Assembly (NCBI RefSeq): GCF_023343835.1
Contig: NC_064435.1
Location: forward strand, 77,448,134 to 77,512,133
Length of the DNA stretch: 64,000 bases
Source of the DNA: Lagopus muta
Taxonomy: Eukaryota > Chordata > Aves > Galliformes > Phasianidae
Direction: 5' to 3'
The position numbers and the translations under genes were made by a program. The notes beneath the pieces are model-generated. The model searched no databases. It was not told the DNA's origin and worked only from the letters and a program-made list of their open reading frames with translations. Shown piece after piece: positions 24,801 to 38,106 of the stretch. Numbering within the stretch: position 1 is the stretch's first letter; every line of letters starts with the position of its first letter.

Positions 24801-26078
24801 GTCAACATCTGTTGAAATTCCTGTAGCAAACACCTGAGAGTAAAAAAATTAGTCCTTGTCAATGTTAGAAAATTTTCCAAAGTCAGTCTAAACTAGCACT
24901 GGGACTATCAGCCTCAATTTTTATTTATGACAGCATCCTTGCAATTACTGTGTTTATATTTGCTCATATTCTTTCCAAGCTTCCAGATAATCTCTTAGAT
25001 TTTAACTAAGAAAAGTTAAAATTAGAATGCAAAGTTGAGTCAAAGCTGAAAATTAAAAATTTAGACTAATACAAAATATAGAATAGTAAGTCTAGCATTA
25101 TTATCAATTGAAAGACTATTGAAGATTGTGTTTCTTTTCTTGATTTATTCTTATCAAATATATTTTCTAAATGAATTTGACATGTCAGGAATCAGAAAAA
25201 AATTGTCATGAGGAGTCTCAATTTTAGGACAAATGCCAGTGAAAGATAAAGTACTACTGTTTGCAAAAACTTCCTTTCATGTTTCTCTCTTTCAGTTAGT
25301 AAATGCCAATATTACAATTCTTGCAGGTGTGTGCATGCTTTTGTCTATCAAAACAAAGGTATACATAGACTGATGGTTCTGAATTGAGCCTTATATAGGA
25401 TTGCAATAAATTACATATTTAATGAAAACACAGATTCTAAAATTAGAAAATTGCTTAAGTATTGAAAGAAAATTTTGGCTACAAATTTCAACTTCACTGG
25501 AAAATTAACATTTAAATTAATAACAAAGTTACTGCCAGAAGCACTTGTGAGGGCAGCTTGTTGGATTAGTCAGTAGCACATAATTAGACATAGTTATTTT
25601 GAAGGATATCTAGATTCAGCAGCACCTGAATGGGAGCTTATTTGCCCTCTTTATCTGCTACGCTTTGAAAACAAAGATAACTTTTGTATGTAAGGCATAG
25701 TTGCTCTTAACTCAGAGCTGCAGGCTATGCTAAGAACTGATACGTATGCAGAAGGGAGAAGTGATGGCTTTACAATTAAAAACATTTATTCAGAGTCTAA
25801 ACCTGAAACTAAAAATCTGTGATGCTTGTAAATCACTGAGCAAAATAAAGATCTAAAGTGAGACTCTGCATATTGTAAACATTAGGGGAATTTAGAGTCA
25901 TAATCATCTGCAAATGATTATGAAAATATATTTTTCTTCCCTGAGTCATTTGTGCTGCCTCGAGATGAAAAAGGACACTACTACTGTTGACATTATAAAT
26001 ATACATCAGAAGACTGGCAGTTCCTTCTTACTGTAGCTAGTGTGATGCATTCCCTCTATTTGAGAATCTCATGATCTA
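21860..26078. other. Unique non-coding DNA
   Basis: No recognised repeat. Two small exon-like arrangements were noticed. One is 22079-22118 on minus: 40 bp with an excellent pyrimidine-rich acceptor and a GAG/GTAAGA donor. The other is 24480-24533 on plus: 54 bp, 18 open codons, with a TTTCTTTCTGCAAG acceptor and GTAAGG donor. Both are too short to identify and may be chance. Confidence 0.45.
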
Positions 26079-26552
26079 CACAAGTCTCTCCAAAAATAAT
26101 GCTTCCTATTTATTTCCATGAAAACTACCAAAAAATACAAAGAGCACGATAACACTATTTGATAGAGCAGCTTTTCAGATAGCAAACATAGTCACCACCA
26201 TTAGCTATGCATTTTTGTCCATGATGAACAAGAATCTGCATGCTGTGCTAGTAACTATCTGCGCTAGTGGCGATGACCCACTGTCACTGTTGCCACTGCT
26301 GAAACTAACCATCCACTGTGTCACTGTGCTCACATCCACTGTTTGCTCTCCATCAGTATTCAGCAAGTGTTGATGAATGTCAGTGTGTGCCATATTTTCC
26401 ACATGGAGGAATTCAGCGACACTCCTTTGCTTCAAATGGACTTCTATGTCAGACACCATTTTGTCTGACTGTCCCTCTGCTGCCATCTGTCAGACATCAA
26501 CAAGATGTAATGGAGTGTTGGTGCGAAGGTTCAGCCCCTACAGGCATACCTC
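26079..26552 (-). mobile_element. mariner-type transposon, internally deleted, minus orientation
   Basis: Begins after a TA (26077-26078) with the 3' terminal block of the family in reverse (CCAAAAATAATGCTTCCTATTT). Read on minus, the N-terminal transposase frame from base 26486 is open for 93 codons. It covers about 69 residues of the helix-turn-helix region and is then fused directly to the last ~24 residues of the C-terminus; the catalytic domain is deleted. Its own 5' terminal repeat is missing: similarity stops near 26545, where an oppositely oriented copy begins. Confidence 0.85.
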
Positions 26553-27419
26553 CATGAAATGAAAAGCATCTCGATCAACTCATCTGCATGAATCAGCAGA
26601 TTACGACCAGGGAACTGTGTACAGACATGGATACTGCCTTCACTGTGTTGGAAGCAATGGTGACAACTTAGGAACATTGTAAATTTTGCACTAGATGAGT
26701 CCTATGAATGCTAACACATGAACAGAAGGAACACTATGTGCAATTTTGTCAAGACTTATTAAACCAATACAAGGCTCAAGGTGACAGTTTCCTGAATTGC
26801 ATCATTACCAGAGATGAGATGTGGTGTCATCACTACAAAGCCAGCAGTCCATTGAGTACCAGCGTGTGAATTTCCCACTGAAGAAAAAGTACACTCAGCA
26901 GGTAAAGTGATGTGCACTGTCTCTTGAGATCCTTCTGAATTTCCTGGAACCCATACAAATGCTGGCTAAGCTGAAGGCTCAACCTTCTAGAGTCAGGCCA
27001 GAGAAGAAAATAATCTTTCTCTTTCAACACAATAATACGAGGTCCGATATCAATTTGAAGACCACAGCACACATTGTAAAACCTGCAGTACTGTCCTACC
27101 CCACTCATCATACAGTCCGGATTTAGTATCTTCCAATTTCCATCTCTTCAGGCCAATGGAAGACAGACTGTGTGGCAACATTTTTCCTAATAATTATGCT
27201 ATCATAACAGCCGTGAAGACATTTGTGAAGACATTTCTGAGTATGGCATGCAGGCTGTTGTTCATTGCTGGTGAGAATGCATAGCTAATGTTGTGATCAA
27301 TGAAAAATATTATTTTGTAGGTGAGAATTTGCTCGCTCAAATAGTGTTATCATGCTCTTTGTATTCTTTGTTGTTTCCATGGAAATAAATAGGAGGCATT
27401 ACTTTCAGACTGAACTACA
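26553..27419 (+). mobile_element. mariner-type transposon, 5'-truncated, plus orientation
   Basis: Starts inside the transposase coding region and runs to the 3' end (AATAGGAGGCATTACTTTCAG, inverted terminal block). Several pieces of the DD34D catalytic domain can be read, with frameshifts and stops between them. The first catalytic Asp is in the Thr-Arg-Asp-Glu-Met-Trp motif near 26812. The second position reads Gln-His-Asn-Asn near 27025, where the family has Gln-His-Asp-Asn, so that catalytic residue is lost. The Ser-Pro-Asp-Leu motif is present near 27115 in another frame. Inactive. It is joined head to head with the preceding minus-strand copy. Confidence 0.88.
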
Positions 27420-29124
27420 TGATACTATAAAGAGTCTTCCCATTTCTATAAAATGTCATCATGAACTGTATTCAGAATATCTCTCTTTCTGGCTATGTGT
27501 GATGAAGTATAAGTAATCACAGCAAGGAATCTTTAATGGAACCAAGTAGGAAATCTAGACCCATATTTTCAGGAATATTGCACCAGGGAGGTATTCTGGC
27601 ATTTTGGGTAAGTCAAAATGAGGGAAAGGCAGATGGAAACCAAAGCAATGGCTTCTGCCATGTTCTTAACTTAAACTTGAGCTCTGGATTAGAGGCTGAT
27701 ATAGTGCTGGAATAGTTAGCAGTGCATTAGTGAGGAGAAACTATTAGTAATGAAGGGATGTGAAGAACCAGTGGCAGGTGTTGGGAGGAAAAGGAGAAAA
27801 TGAAAAAAAGTGTTGAAATATTTTGCTAGGGCTGGGAATCTTATCACTAATTTTTCCTCAGTCTTTCCTCCAAGACAAAATTACATGTAGTTGAAGTATT
27901 TCTATAAAGTATGTGGGGTAGGTGTTTTTGCTTTTGTTGTTGTTTGTTTGTTTATAATATGTATCATCTACATACATATCTACAATACAGTGCAAGCAAA
28001 TATCTTTTCTAGTAACCAATAAATAGATGGGGAAGGCATAATGTGTGCTTCTCATTACAAGTATTGTGAGTTGGAAGTTACATTTCTAGTTTTTTAAGAT
28101 GAAAATATATCAACCAAACATTAGAAAATGCTCTTAATTCTTAAATTGTTGATGTATTAATAGGTAGACAGAATAGCTCATATGTGCCAGTTTTTTCAGT
28201 GTATCAGTATCAATTTTTGCTATCACTTTCTGGTACTGATTCACCCTTTGGGAGACATTTCAGTATTCTGCCATTTTAGCATTTTTATCAAAAATGCCAT
28301 CATGCTCAGGGATCAAACAGAATCTCTCAGTTGAAGGGTATTTACCGCAAAAGATGTGCTTAAAAAACAACAACAACAAAACAGCAGTGAAACAAAGCCT
28401 TTCACATAAATTTTACACTTACAAAACTTACATATATATTTCAGACTAGTAATCAACCACCAAAATGGACTTAGACAGAAAAAAGGGAGATTTCCTTGAA
28501 TCACAGGGTACCGTTAACATAAGTAGCAAAATTTCTTAACTAGTTTATATGACCTTAATTATCTGTGAAGGTATAATGATTTATTTTTTTTTCAGCTGAG
28601 TATATAATCTCTTTATATTACCATGGAGAGATTTAAGGCAAGATCCTCATGGAACAAAAGCTTGGATATCTAGCAAAGAGCCTGTGAGAGCTGCATTACG
28701 CTGCTTTGGATGTGTATTTTCTGCTTCTATTTGTTAAATACAGTTTATCCCCTATTTTCTAGATGACTGAAGGATCCTTTGAAAAATTCAAGCAATTACA
28801 GTTCATTGTAAGCAAAATATGTTTCTATCTGAGTTTTGAAATTGGAGAGGAACAATATGTCCACATTTCAAGCAATTTGACTTTCGGATAATCAAGGCTA
28901 AAATAACTGAGATTAGCATGTATCTCCTAGTTGTGTTTTGTCTGTTTGCTTGTTTGTTTGCTTTTTAGGAATGTTACACTACATTATTTCTCTTGTCTTT
29001 CGAACTGTTGATCAATAAGACAGCAGTGATAATTTGCCAGTGCTCTGTTCCCTTGTGACAGGACAACAGAGTATTGCATCCTCTTCAATACATTTCTTTC
29101 AGTGGCAATCTGCTTTAAACAGTC

Positions 29125-29143
29125 AAAAAAAAAAAAAAAAAAA
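29125..29143. repeat. Poly(A) tract, 19 bp
   Basis: Uninterrupted run of A with no recognisable retroposon attached. Confidence 0.9.
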
Positions 29144-32100
29144 TCACAGACCAATCTGGTATCATTTGGAGGTAAAAGGAAATGAGGGATAGAATTTGAT
29201 GATTTAATTTTTCTGCTAGCATTTTTCATTTCATTGATGTAGCATCTCTCTGTGTTGTTTCATATTAGACTTTGGTAATAGTGTATCCAAACAGCTGTTC
29301 TTCTGAACTGTTATTACTGAAACAGTTAAAAATATCAGAACCAAATAATTTTAAAGCATTTGTATAGCTATCATTTTTAATGCAATTTTCTGCTAAATAT
29401 TATATTACAGTGATTTTTAAATTTAATTTTATCAGATTTCATCTAAAAATATGTTTACACACTCACAGAATTGTAGTTTTAAGGATATCTCTCTGTCTGC
29501 TTGGAATTTATAACATAAAAGAATAAATACAGTTGAAAACTGGCCAAATTTTTTAGAATTACAAATGGGTGAAATTTCCTTATAGGAAAAAAAAATAAAT
29601 TCACTGCTTTTGAGACATACTAAATCTCCTGCTTTCTCATCTCTAAGTGTATATATACATGTACATTTCTGTACATATAGGGAACAGTTTTATCTGGATG
29701 CATGCCTTGCAGTTCTTACTTTGGAGTTTTATCCTTCCAAAATGACAAGTAACCAATCCAGTCTGTGTGGAGCTGGGTCAAAACCTTCATGCCACCCCCA
29801 TCAACTACGCTGAGGGGCACACAGTAACTATTTTCAGGTCAAATATAAGGAAATGAGGCAGTTTGGCTAGCGGCCAAGCCTTGTCAGAAGTGCCATGGCT
29901 TTCTGGGTGGGACCATCTGCTCTCCTATGTTGCCTTCTGCTGTAGATTCCCATGTGAAGTACCCTGAAGCCCTCCTGACCTTGCTGAGGGCAGCACCATC
30001 GTGGTTCCCATATGCAGGGACAGGCCTTTGTTGTGTTGTCCGCGGTCTCTGTCAGGTCCTTCTTCCAGAATTGCCTCCTTCCTTCCCACCTTGGATCTCC
30101 CATGGGAAATATTTTAAAATAGCTGTTTTCAGAGAATGCCCTAAGATTCACCTTCACTTGGTCTTCTGAAATGATGCTTTGCAGAGTAGTCCCCAATAAA
30201 ATTTAGTAGAATTAAACACACCAAAATGTAGAAGATATCAAGAAGGTTTTGAGCAATCCTCTCTGCTCTCTCACCCCTGCATTCTTTGTTATTTTTGTTA
30301 TTGTTTAAATACTTTAATATTCCTTAATTTTTCTCACAGGATGTAAAGACTTCTGACAAGGTTCTGAGGGTTTTTAAAAGACTGAAGAATGGTTCTGTGC
30401 CTAGATGTCATTAACAGTCACTGAAGTCACTGAAGTCACTTTCATTAGACTAGCGGCATGCATGGGCAGCAGAGAACTGTAGTGGAAAGGAGGCAGAATC
30501 AGCACAGAGACAGACTTGCCATCCCTAATGCATTTAAAAGGTGTCCTCCATCCTACCTCTAGTCAGTGGAAACCATAGGCTTATTTCTTAAAACAATTCA
30601 TAGGAATTAATAAAAAGAAAACTTTGCAAAATTCATCTTTTTCATATTTAAACGTACCATTTCATTTACTACATACTTCTACTAGAGCCAGCACACATAG
30701 AACTTTCTCTTTTATTTCAATTAATAAACCTATCACAAGGACATGAAAGATTTCTGGTCAGGAAAAGGCCACATGCCTCTCTAAGACTGTGTCCTTTAGA
30801 TTTGTTTTAACCTCACCTCTCAGCTTTGTAACTACATCATTTAACCTCTTTGTCTATAAAAATGTCTTTCCTGGCTCTTAAATGCATTTATTCTGTTTGC
30901 CATCTTATTTCATATGTTGCCAAGTAACTAAGACCAGTGAAGATAAGCAGGTCACCTCAAAGTCTTCCTTTCTCCACAGAGAATAAATTTGGATTTTTTG
31001 TTTTTTTTCCTTATGAGAACAAATATTCTGACAATTCAAACCTTTCCTTGGCTGCTTTCTATTACATATTCTCCAGAGCAGTTATGTCTTTTGGATGGAA
31101 ATAAAATCAGGTTTGCCAAAAGACAGTAACTAGCTCCTCCTTCTTATGGAATATTTGTCTGTCTGCTGCTTTGTTCCTTATTCTTATCTATCTGCTTATC
31201 TCATATGCTGTTCTGATTGTTGATGGTTTTTTAGAAGCCTTTTTTTTTGTTTCAGTTTTGATGGCTTCAGGAAGTTTTTTTCCTATAAATTTAAAATCAT
31301 GATCAGCAAAGTACATGACAATAATATATATGGTTCAGCCTTACTATTAATTTCAGAGCAAAAGGGTAGAATTTTGTTTTTCAAATGTAATGACTGAAGT
31401 TGAGAAAAAAAGATATGCATAGGACAACCTTCTGCTCTTGCTTTAGCCTTAGCCTGAGGCGAGAGCTTTTGATAATTCTTAAACTTTGATTAAAGCAGGG
31501 AGAAGAAAGCCATGACAGTAAATACTTTTTATAATAAGTTACTTGCAAAGGTTTCTAGGATCATTAACAACAGTTCCTTCACTGATGGTGGCTGTGTGTG
31601 AGATCCTTTTTTACTGAAGAAAAGAGAGAGCTTGGGATTGCACAAATAACAAGCAGTAAATTGATTTAACTGCCCTGGATGTGGTTGTTTAACCCATAAG
31701 AAATCATTCAAGGACATCAAAGGGCGAAGTGGCAAGCAGGGGGAAGACACTATTCAAGCAGCATTCAGATATGACTTCCCACACACCTGGGGAACAGGTG
31801 AGCAGGCACTGACTGGCAGGTGCAGAAACCTCAGTGTGGCCACAGCATTTCCATCATTCCAAGGAAAAAATAAGAATAAAATATTTCTTCACTTGGTGCA
31901 CAACAAAGTTTACCTGCTCAGTGTCTCAAAGTAACTGTCCCCTTGAATAATAAAGGGTCCCTGTCATCTTTTCAAATTGCTCTGGTGAGCGGGCAGTTAT
32001 TGTATGTGGAACTTCCAAGTTTTGGAAGATGTTTCTGCTGATACTAGTTGAATTCTGATTTAATTTTAAAATGTAAATCAAATAGGAATACAGTAAGGAA

Positions 32101-32359
32101 GGATCAGATCCTCTTTACTATCTATTTGTTTTCATGTTTGTGGGAGGTTTTTTCATGCTCTAGTACAATTATAGCTATCATTATTCATGTAAGTTATAAG
32201 TGAGATTTAGTGAATAAATAAATGTTAAGCCTCAAACTACTTCTATGTGGATATAAAGAGTATGTCAAATATGATGCTTACCAAATGAAAATGTGTTTAT
32301 AGCACTACCTTGCTGAAGTTACAGTTCTTAGATAATTTTGAGAAATTCAGTTATGGGAT

Positions 32360-32427
32360 AAAAAAAGAAGAGAGGGGAGCGGAGGGGAGGGAAGGAGGGG
32401 AAGGAGGGGAAGGAGGGGAAGGAGAGA
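32360..32427. repeat. Purine tract with 9-bp (GGGGAAGGA) repeat
   Basis: Sixty-eight bases of A and G with a single C at 32380. The right part holds about four copies of the unit GGGGAAGGA. Four or more runs of at least three G, spaced 5-9 bases apart, could form a G-quadruplex. The mirror-like purine character also favours triplex (H-DNA). Likely a polymorphic minisatellite or GA-rich low-complexity tract. Confidence 0.9.
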
Positions 32428-33127
32428 TAGTTCTTTGTAGTTTTTATAAGTAAACAGGATAATCCTATATGGGTGATGTGTGCAAATGTGAAAAACAGAC
32501 ACTTAAAAATGTTGACCGCAAAAGATCTGATCCAAAGTCCAATAAACTGAAAGAAAAAGTCATTTGATTACTCAGTAAATGTCACATATATGATTTTCTT
32601 TTTGCTGCTTCCTTTTCTCTTCCCTCAGTGTTCAGAAAATATCTATCAGTTAAATTGAGGGAACAGTAAATTACATCTTCTTCATATCTTGTACTTCGCC
32701 CTGCTCCGTCTATTGTTCTTAGTCTCAGCTGCCCAAAGAATAAGTGAGATGGTTTCTTTCAGGAAAAGCAAAATTGCTGGAGGACACAGGGTCATGCAGA
32801 GTACCTGAAATTACGTTTAGCTCATTTCTTTTAAAACACTGACTAGATTTCAAGTTGACAGCATCTCTCAAAATATATTTAGTTGTCTGTATTTTTGAAG
32901 CCTAATGTCTCAGTTACTCAAGATTTTGCAGTGTGACACAATGTGTCTCTTTGATATGCTTGTTGTTCCCATGCAATCATGTGTGTATTTAGAAAAAAGA
33001 TAGAGCAGCTGTGAGTTCTTACCTTCTGAAAGGAAAGAATGTACATGCAACGACAATTTATAGCAAGCTGATGTCTCCAGCATCAGTGTATCAATAACCT
33101 GTATCTAAGAGAGCATCAATCTTGATA

Positions 33128-33160
33128 CAAAAACAAACAAACAAACAAAACAAAATAAAA
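33128..33160. repeat. (CAAA)n/(CAAAA)n simple repeat
   Basis: ACAAAAACAAACAAACAAAC followed by AAAACAAAATAAAA. Low-complexity A-rich repeat. Confidence 0.9.
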
Positions 33161-36082
33161 ATTGGGTGCATCACCTGACTGTATTTTCCTTTATCAATCA
33201 GAGACTCAATCTTTTGACATGGGCAGTTACACTATTGCTAATATTGTGGACCAACAATATCCAGAAGACAACTGCTGGTGTATCTGAAAGCACCATAGCC
33301 TACTGAGCTGGGGACACATTCTTTCAGTGATTTAGTTCTGCAGAAGACAAGGAATGCTCTAGGATGTTGATGTCTTGGAAGGCACCTCACTTCATTCACT
33401 GCAAGTTGGCAGTGGTATTAGAGCCACATCTCAAGTTTGTAAGACTTGAAGCAAAGGGAAAAACTTTTAGTGAAGAATAAAGAAACAATAAATACAGAGG
33501 TTAAGTTACATATCTGATAGATTGAGGAGGGAAAGCTGGTAACAGAACGCACAACTTCAAGAAACACTGCCTGATGGTGTTTTGAAGTTGTAAGTTGAAG
33601 TTACAGAAAAGTTTTGTTTAAGGTCTGACTCTTAATCCCAAGTGAATTTACAAGGTTTCAGATCTTTATATGGATTAAACCTAGTTGCACTAAATGTACC
33701 CCTATTAAGACTTTTGCTTACAAGCAAGATCAGCTCTATCACTTTCATCATGCTCCAGCAACTCAAATCAGACTGAGAACTAGTTTTACCATAAAGTCCC
33801 ATGCAATACAAGTTTAAGGGATGCAGTGTTAAATAACTGATATATAAATAAACCTTCACAGCTCTTATGCTACCTCATTGTTTTCTGTAATATGGCTGTG
33901 GTATAGCAACAGAATCACCCTGTTTTGTACTGATATATTTTATTCACTTCTGCAAGATAGAATCAGAGTTGCTGAGCTGTAACTATAATCTCTATCAATA
34001 GCTAGAATAAATCCTTTTTACTTTAGCAGTTTGGGAGATCCAACCACGTTTCCACATGAGGTTTTGCTCAATACAATGCCCTGTAACTTAAAGGAGTCAT
34101 AATATACATCATTTTGACAAATATAACCAGTAATGTTCCCTGAAATATATTTGTTTGCTTTGATAACTGACATGCATTGTAACTAGGTTAAGTACGTCTT
34201 TCCATGGTGAGGTTAACTACTTACAGAATGGTTCAAATTTGTGCAAATTTACCTGTTGGAGGTTTTTTTTTTTTTGCCAATGGAGTCCTAAGATATACTC
34301 AAATTGATATTTTCAGTTTGTGGATCATTACAAGAATGTGTTCCATTTGTTGTGCATGGGAAGTTATGAAGGTGCAAGGTATTGACTGATTCTTGATGGG
34401 CATTTCAGCACAGCTTATAGAACAGTTTTAAATTATGTGAGCAGTATCCATTCTTTATAGGATAGTTTTCAGCAATCTCCTGCCACAGATTTCTCAATTG
34501 AAAATATATTTTCTATTATTTATTGATATATTTTCTTATAATCTCAGTTTGTATTGTGATCATAGCTTGGAGTAAGCATACATGAAATCACTATTACAAC
34601 TTGAGCTCGTTTTCCTTTTTGATCAGTTGATATGCATTGTTTTTGTGCATAACTTCATATTCTTTTATGCAGCATACTCTTTCTGTACTTAGTAAATGTA
34701 CGGAAAGAGTCACTATGATGTATTCCTGCCTTCTGGAGTTTACTCTTGGGAATTCTTTGACAGTTTTCACAAAAATGAAGGCTGAATGACAGAAGTGACT
34801 TATCTTAACAAGAGATGCTGCTGCTTTGCTGAGGACCATAAGGAAGAAAAACAACATAAGCAAATCAAGATAGAAGATTTGATTTAATTTTTGTTGTACG
34901 TACAGTGCATCTGAAATGATATTTTCCTTTGAAGACTGCTTCCACATTGCCACTAGCACATAACTGACGATAAGGTATAATTGATCTACCAGAAAAATGC
35001 CAAGGTTGGCATTTCAAAGTGAAAATTTTTGTGTTGAGTAACAGTAACTGTACTAGCCCTTTGTCTGCCTTACCATTCAGTATAGAACACAAAATCTATC
35101 TTGATACATATATTCTGTTCTTACTGTCTAATCTCCACATGTTATGTCTTGTTTACTTGCCCTTTGTAGTTGCCTTCTTCTTTAATATCACAGGCAGTTT
35201 TGGAGAGGTATTTTGTCTGGCTATATTTCAGGTGAGACTGCACTATAAGGTGTGCTGGGGCATATAATCACCACTATATTGGCTGGTTCCTTTGTCTGCA
35301 GATGATCATGCAGAAGTCAATATGTCCATTTAGGAAAGTATCTATGAGAAAAAAAAAAAAAAGAAGGAGAAGAAGAGAAAAAAGGTTATTTCTTTGTATA
35401 AATTACACCTATAATGGCCATTGATTTCCACTGTCTTAATTTCCAAGCAGATTCTGTACATTTTGATCAATACTTTGTGATCCTGCTTATCTTGTATAAA
35501 ACTTTCAAACAAGCCCCTTTTTCAATAGTCAAAGGAAGGTCCTGGTAAGTAGTATTAAGAAAGAAAAAAAAGTCTTAGATGGTGGGGTTCATCTTGGATG
35601 AACAAAAGGGAAAAATATTTCTAGCCTTAAAAAAGAATTTATTACCATTTAAAAAGTTTAAGTTATTTGTAGCTACTGGATAAAACTATGTAATCTAATG
35701 AATTAATTTTGAGTCAGCTACTCTACCGGCTTTGTAAAGTATCAATACAAAATTTGAAAAATAATACTAAATTTCCCTTCTTTTTTAGAAACTTTCTGCT
35801 CAGGCCTACCTAAGACCTAAAAGGCAAATAGTTTTATTTATGCACATGACGCAGAAGAATCAATTAAGTAACAGAAATATTCCAGTATGACAAAGGTCAA
35901 ATAGTCGGGACAGTGGCAGAATAAAGAACAGAATTCTCTTCCCTTTGGCAGTTGCTATGCATACATGAGATGGAGATTAGAAAATAATTAAGAGAAATAT
36001 ACTGAATGTGTATTGCTAATGAATTACAGGGTTTTTTAGCTTTCCTTTCTGTGCTCGGGAAGAACACAGTGGACTGATACAC

Positions 36083-36430
36083 TGTCATGATTTTTTGGTT
36101 ATTGGTAATCCAATACCTGCTGCTCAACCGGACTGTGCATCTCACCTCAGCGTTATGGTGAGGCCTTTCCACTTTTCGGCCACTCTCTCTCATTATATTT
36201 GATTTATTAGCTTCAATTCTAATTATACTGTATTATAGTGTGTTACCTTGCATTCCGATAATATATTTAGTAATTTAGTATATGTAGTTTATTTCTCCTC
36301 AGATCGTTGCTGCTGTTTTTTAATTATTTTAGGGTCTCCTGTTTCCCTTTTCCAGAGGTGTGGATTTTGTGAAATCCCTCTGCCCCACTAGTCATGGAAC
36401 TAGGCTGGACCAGCCCATAAACTGTTGACA
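36083..36430 (-). mobile_element. Solo LTR of an endogenous retrovirus-like element, 348 bp
   Basis: The element starts TGTCA and ends TGACA, a perfect 5-bp terminal inverted repeat in the TG...CA form of LTRs. It is flanked on both sides by the 5-bp direct repeat TACAC (36078-36082 and 36431-36435). On minus it begins TGTCAACAGTTTATGG, continues with the palindromic GGCTGGTCCAGCC, and later contains AATAAA-type signals. A 5-bp target duplication fits ERVL/ERV3-type or similar elements. No internal retroviral genes are present, so it is a solo LTR left by recombination. The exact family was not determined; orientation rests on recall of related galliform LTRs and the AATAAA signals. Confidence 0.78.
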
Positions 36431-36435
36431 TACAC

Positions 36436-38106
36436 ATTTGCTGGTAGGTGCATGAGAGAACTCAGTTGTGATGCACTGATATGTATACCACAGATTGCAA
36501 TTGTTTGCAATTACACATTTTACTTTGAAAGCATGGCTTATCATACTTTGGCATACTGAGACGCACATTTGGTATTTGCTAGAAGAAACTGTGCCATTCT
36601 ATACACAATATATATGCAAATAAGCAACAATTTTTTGCATGGAAAGACATAACACAACTCTTTAACAAGCCTATTGCTTGTCTTGCCTTATTCTTGACTA
36701 ATATTTTATAATCTACATAAATAAAATCTAGCATTTAACATGACAGTTGTGCCTAAGCTTAAACATTTTCAACTGGAAGACCAAATTTTCATAATGTGTC
36801 CATGATATTCTTATATGTAAAAAAATAATGTGACACTGCTTCTATCTGTGGTTGTTGTGTGTACTCATAACAATGTGGGGATTTTTTACATAGTTGAGTA
36901 CACATAATTTGGCAGTATCTCACAGTCATATGCTTGACTATATATTACTTTGATGATGCTTATGACAACTGCTAACAGCTGTTATTTGACATATATATTT
37001 TTATTTTCAGGCAGAAATGAGCACTACTCATTGCCATGTTTCTCACTGTTTTCACTTAAAAATTTTGTCATAAGGGATTCCAAGCCACATTATGTCTTTT
37101 CACGCAACCGATATTAAGACATTTGCTTTAGTCTTTTAAAAGTCTGCTGATATCAGTTAAGAATATTGAAGGGAGCAAGGAAGTAGGAGAAAGACAAAAA
37201 GTTCCTTTCCATTATTCCTAGCTTCCAGCCAAGTAAACCTGAAAAACACTTTTAAATTAAGAAACAAATAAATTCATACAGCAGTATGAGAGCTAGTTTT
37301 TTCATCCTGTTATTCTTTCACCCCATTTTTTCTTCCAGTCAAATGAGGAATAAAAAGATGGAGTGTAAATCCAGAATTTAACAGTAAGAATTAGAGGGGT
37401 TTTTTTTAGCATTTGAAATTGAAAAAATTATATAATATAACATATTAGAATATAAATTTGGAATGAAGTTTTCATATTAAATAGTTTAAATAGAAAAGTG
37501 AAAAATTTCTTAACTTTTCTATATGGAAAACTTCACTGCATATTAAGAATTTGCATGTAAGCCTCTAATCTGGATGTAGGTGAGTATCTGGATCTGCTGG
37601 AGAATTCATTAATGAGTGAGAGCTGCTTCTTGTTGTGTACAGGAAACAGTAGGTGCTTCTGACTGCTTGTGGGAGAATGTAAAACCATTTCCTTCAAATT
37701 TGCAATTGTATAGCTTTGTAGTTCCACCTGCAGTGCAGTTAAGATCAGGTAATGGTAATGCAATTTAATCATGAGCGCATCAGAGGGAAATGTGTTTAAG
37801 AAATAAATGAGTCTGCTTACTTGCAGGAAACTGCAAGTTCAGAAAGGACTTTCAAAAAAAAATAATAAACTACAAATAATTTAACAGGTAACAGTTCATG
37901 TTTTCATTACATGAAAAGCACAGCATTGAAGGAGATGCAATATCCTGCATGAAAAACAGCAATATCGTCCAATATGATACAAATGTGACATCACCTTGGC
38001 ATCAATAGAGCAGATCACCAACAATTATAGGTTGCAGCAGTTTTCTGAAGGGTTTTAATTAAAATGGATTAATCTTGTTATTTAGAGAATTCTGATGTCA
38101 AAGGCC
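36436..38106. other. Unique non-coding DNA
   Basis: AT-rich sequence with no recognised repeat, gene or RNA. The longest open frame is 79 codons, unrecognised. Confidence 0.55.

Larger units (their letters stand above)
27420..36082. other. Unique non-coding DNA with simple repeats
   Basis: Over 8 kb without a recognised transposable element. Contains an A19 tract, a GA-rich tract and a (CAAA)n tract, listed separately, and a 9-bp triplicate (AGTCACTGA) at 30417-30441. It also holds a GC-raised patch at 29750-30190 with a 109-codon minus-strand frame (29867-30196). That frame is Cys/Trp-containing, but no family is recognised and no splice context is obvious. Confidence 0.5.

Noticed and set aside
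26318..26562. Two overlapping plus frames of 79 and 61 codons
   Set aside because: Antisense to the mariner N-terminal coding region on minus; shadow frames.
26833..27111. 92-codon minus frame
   Set aside because: Antisense to the decayed mariner transposase on plus; a shadow frame.
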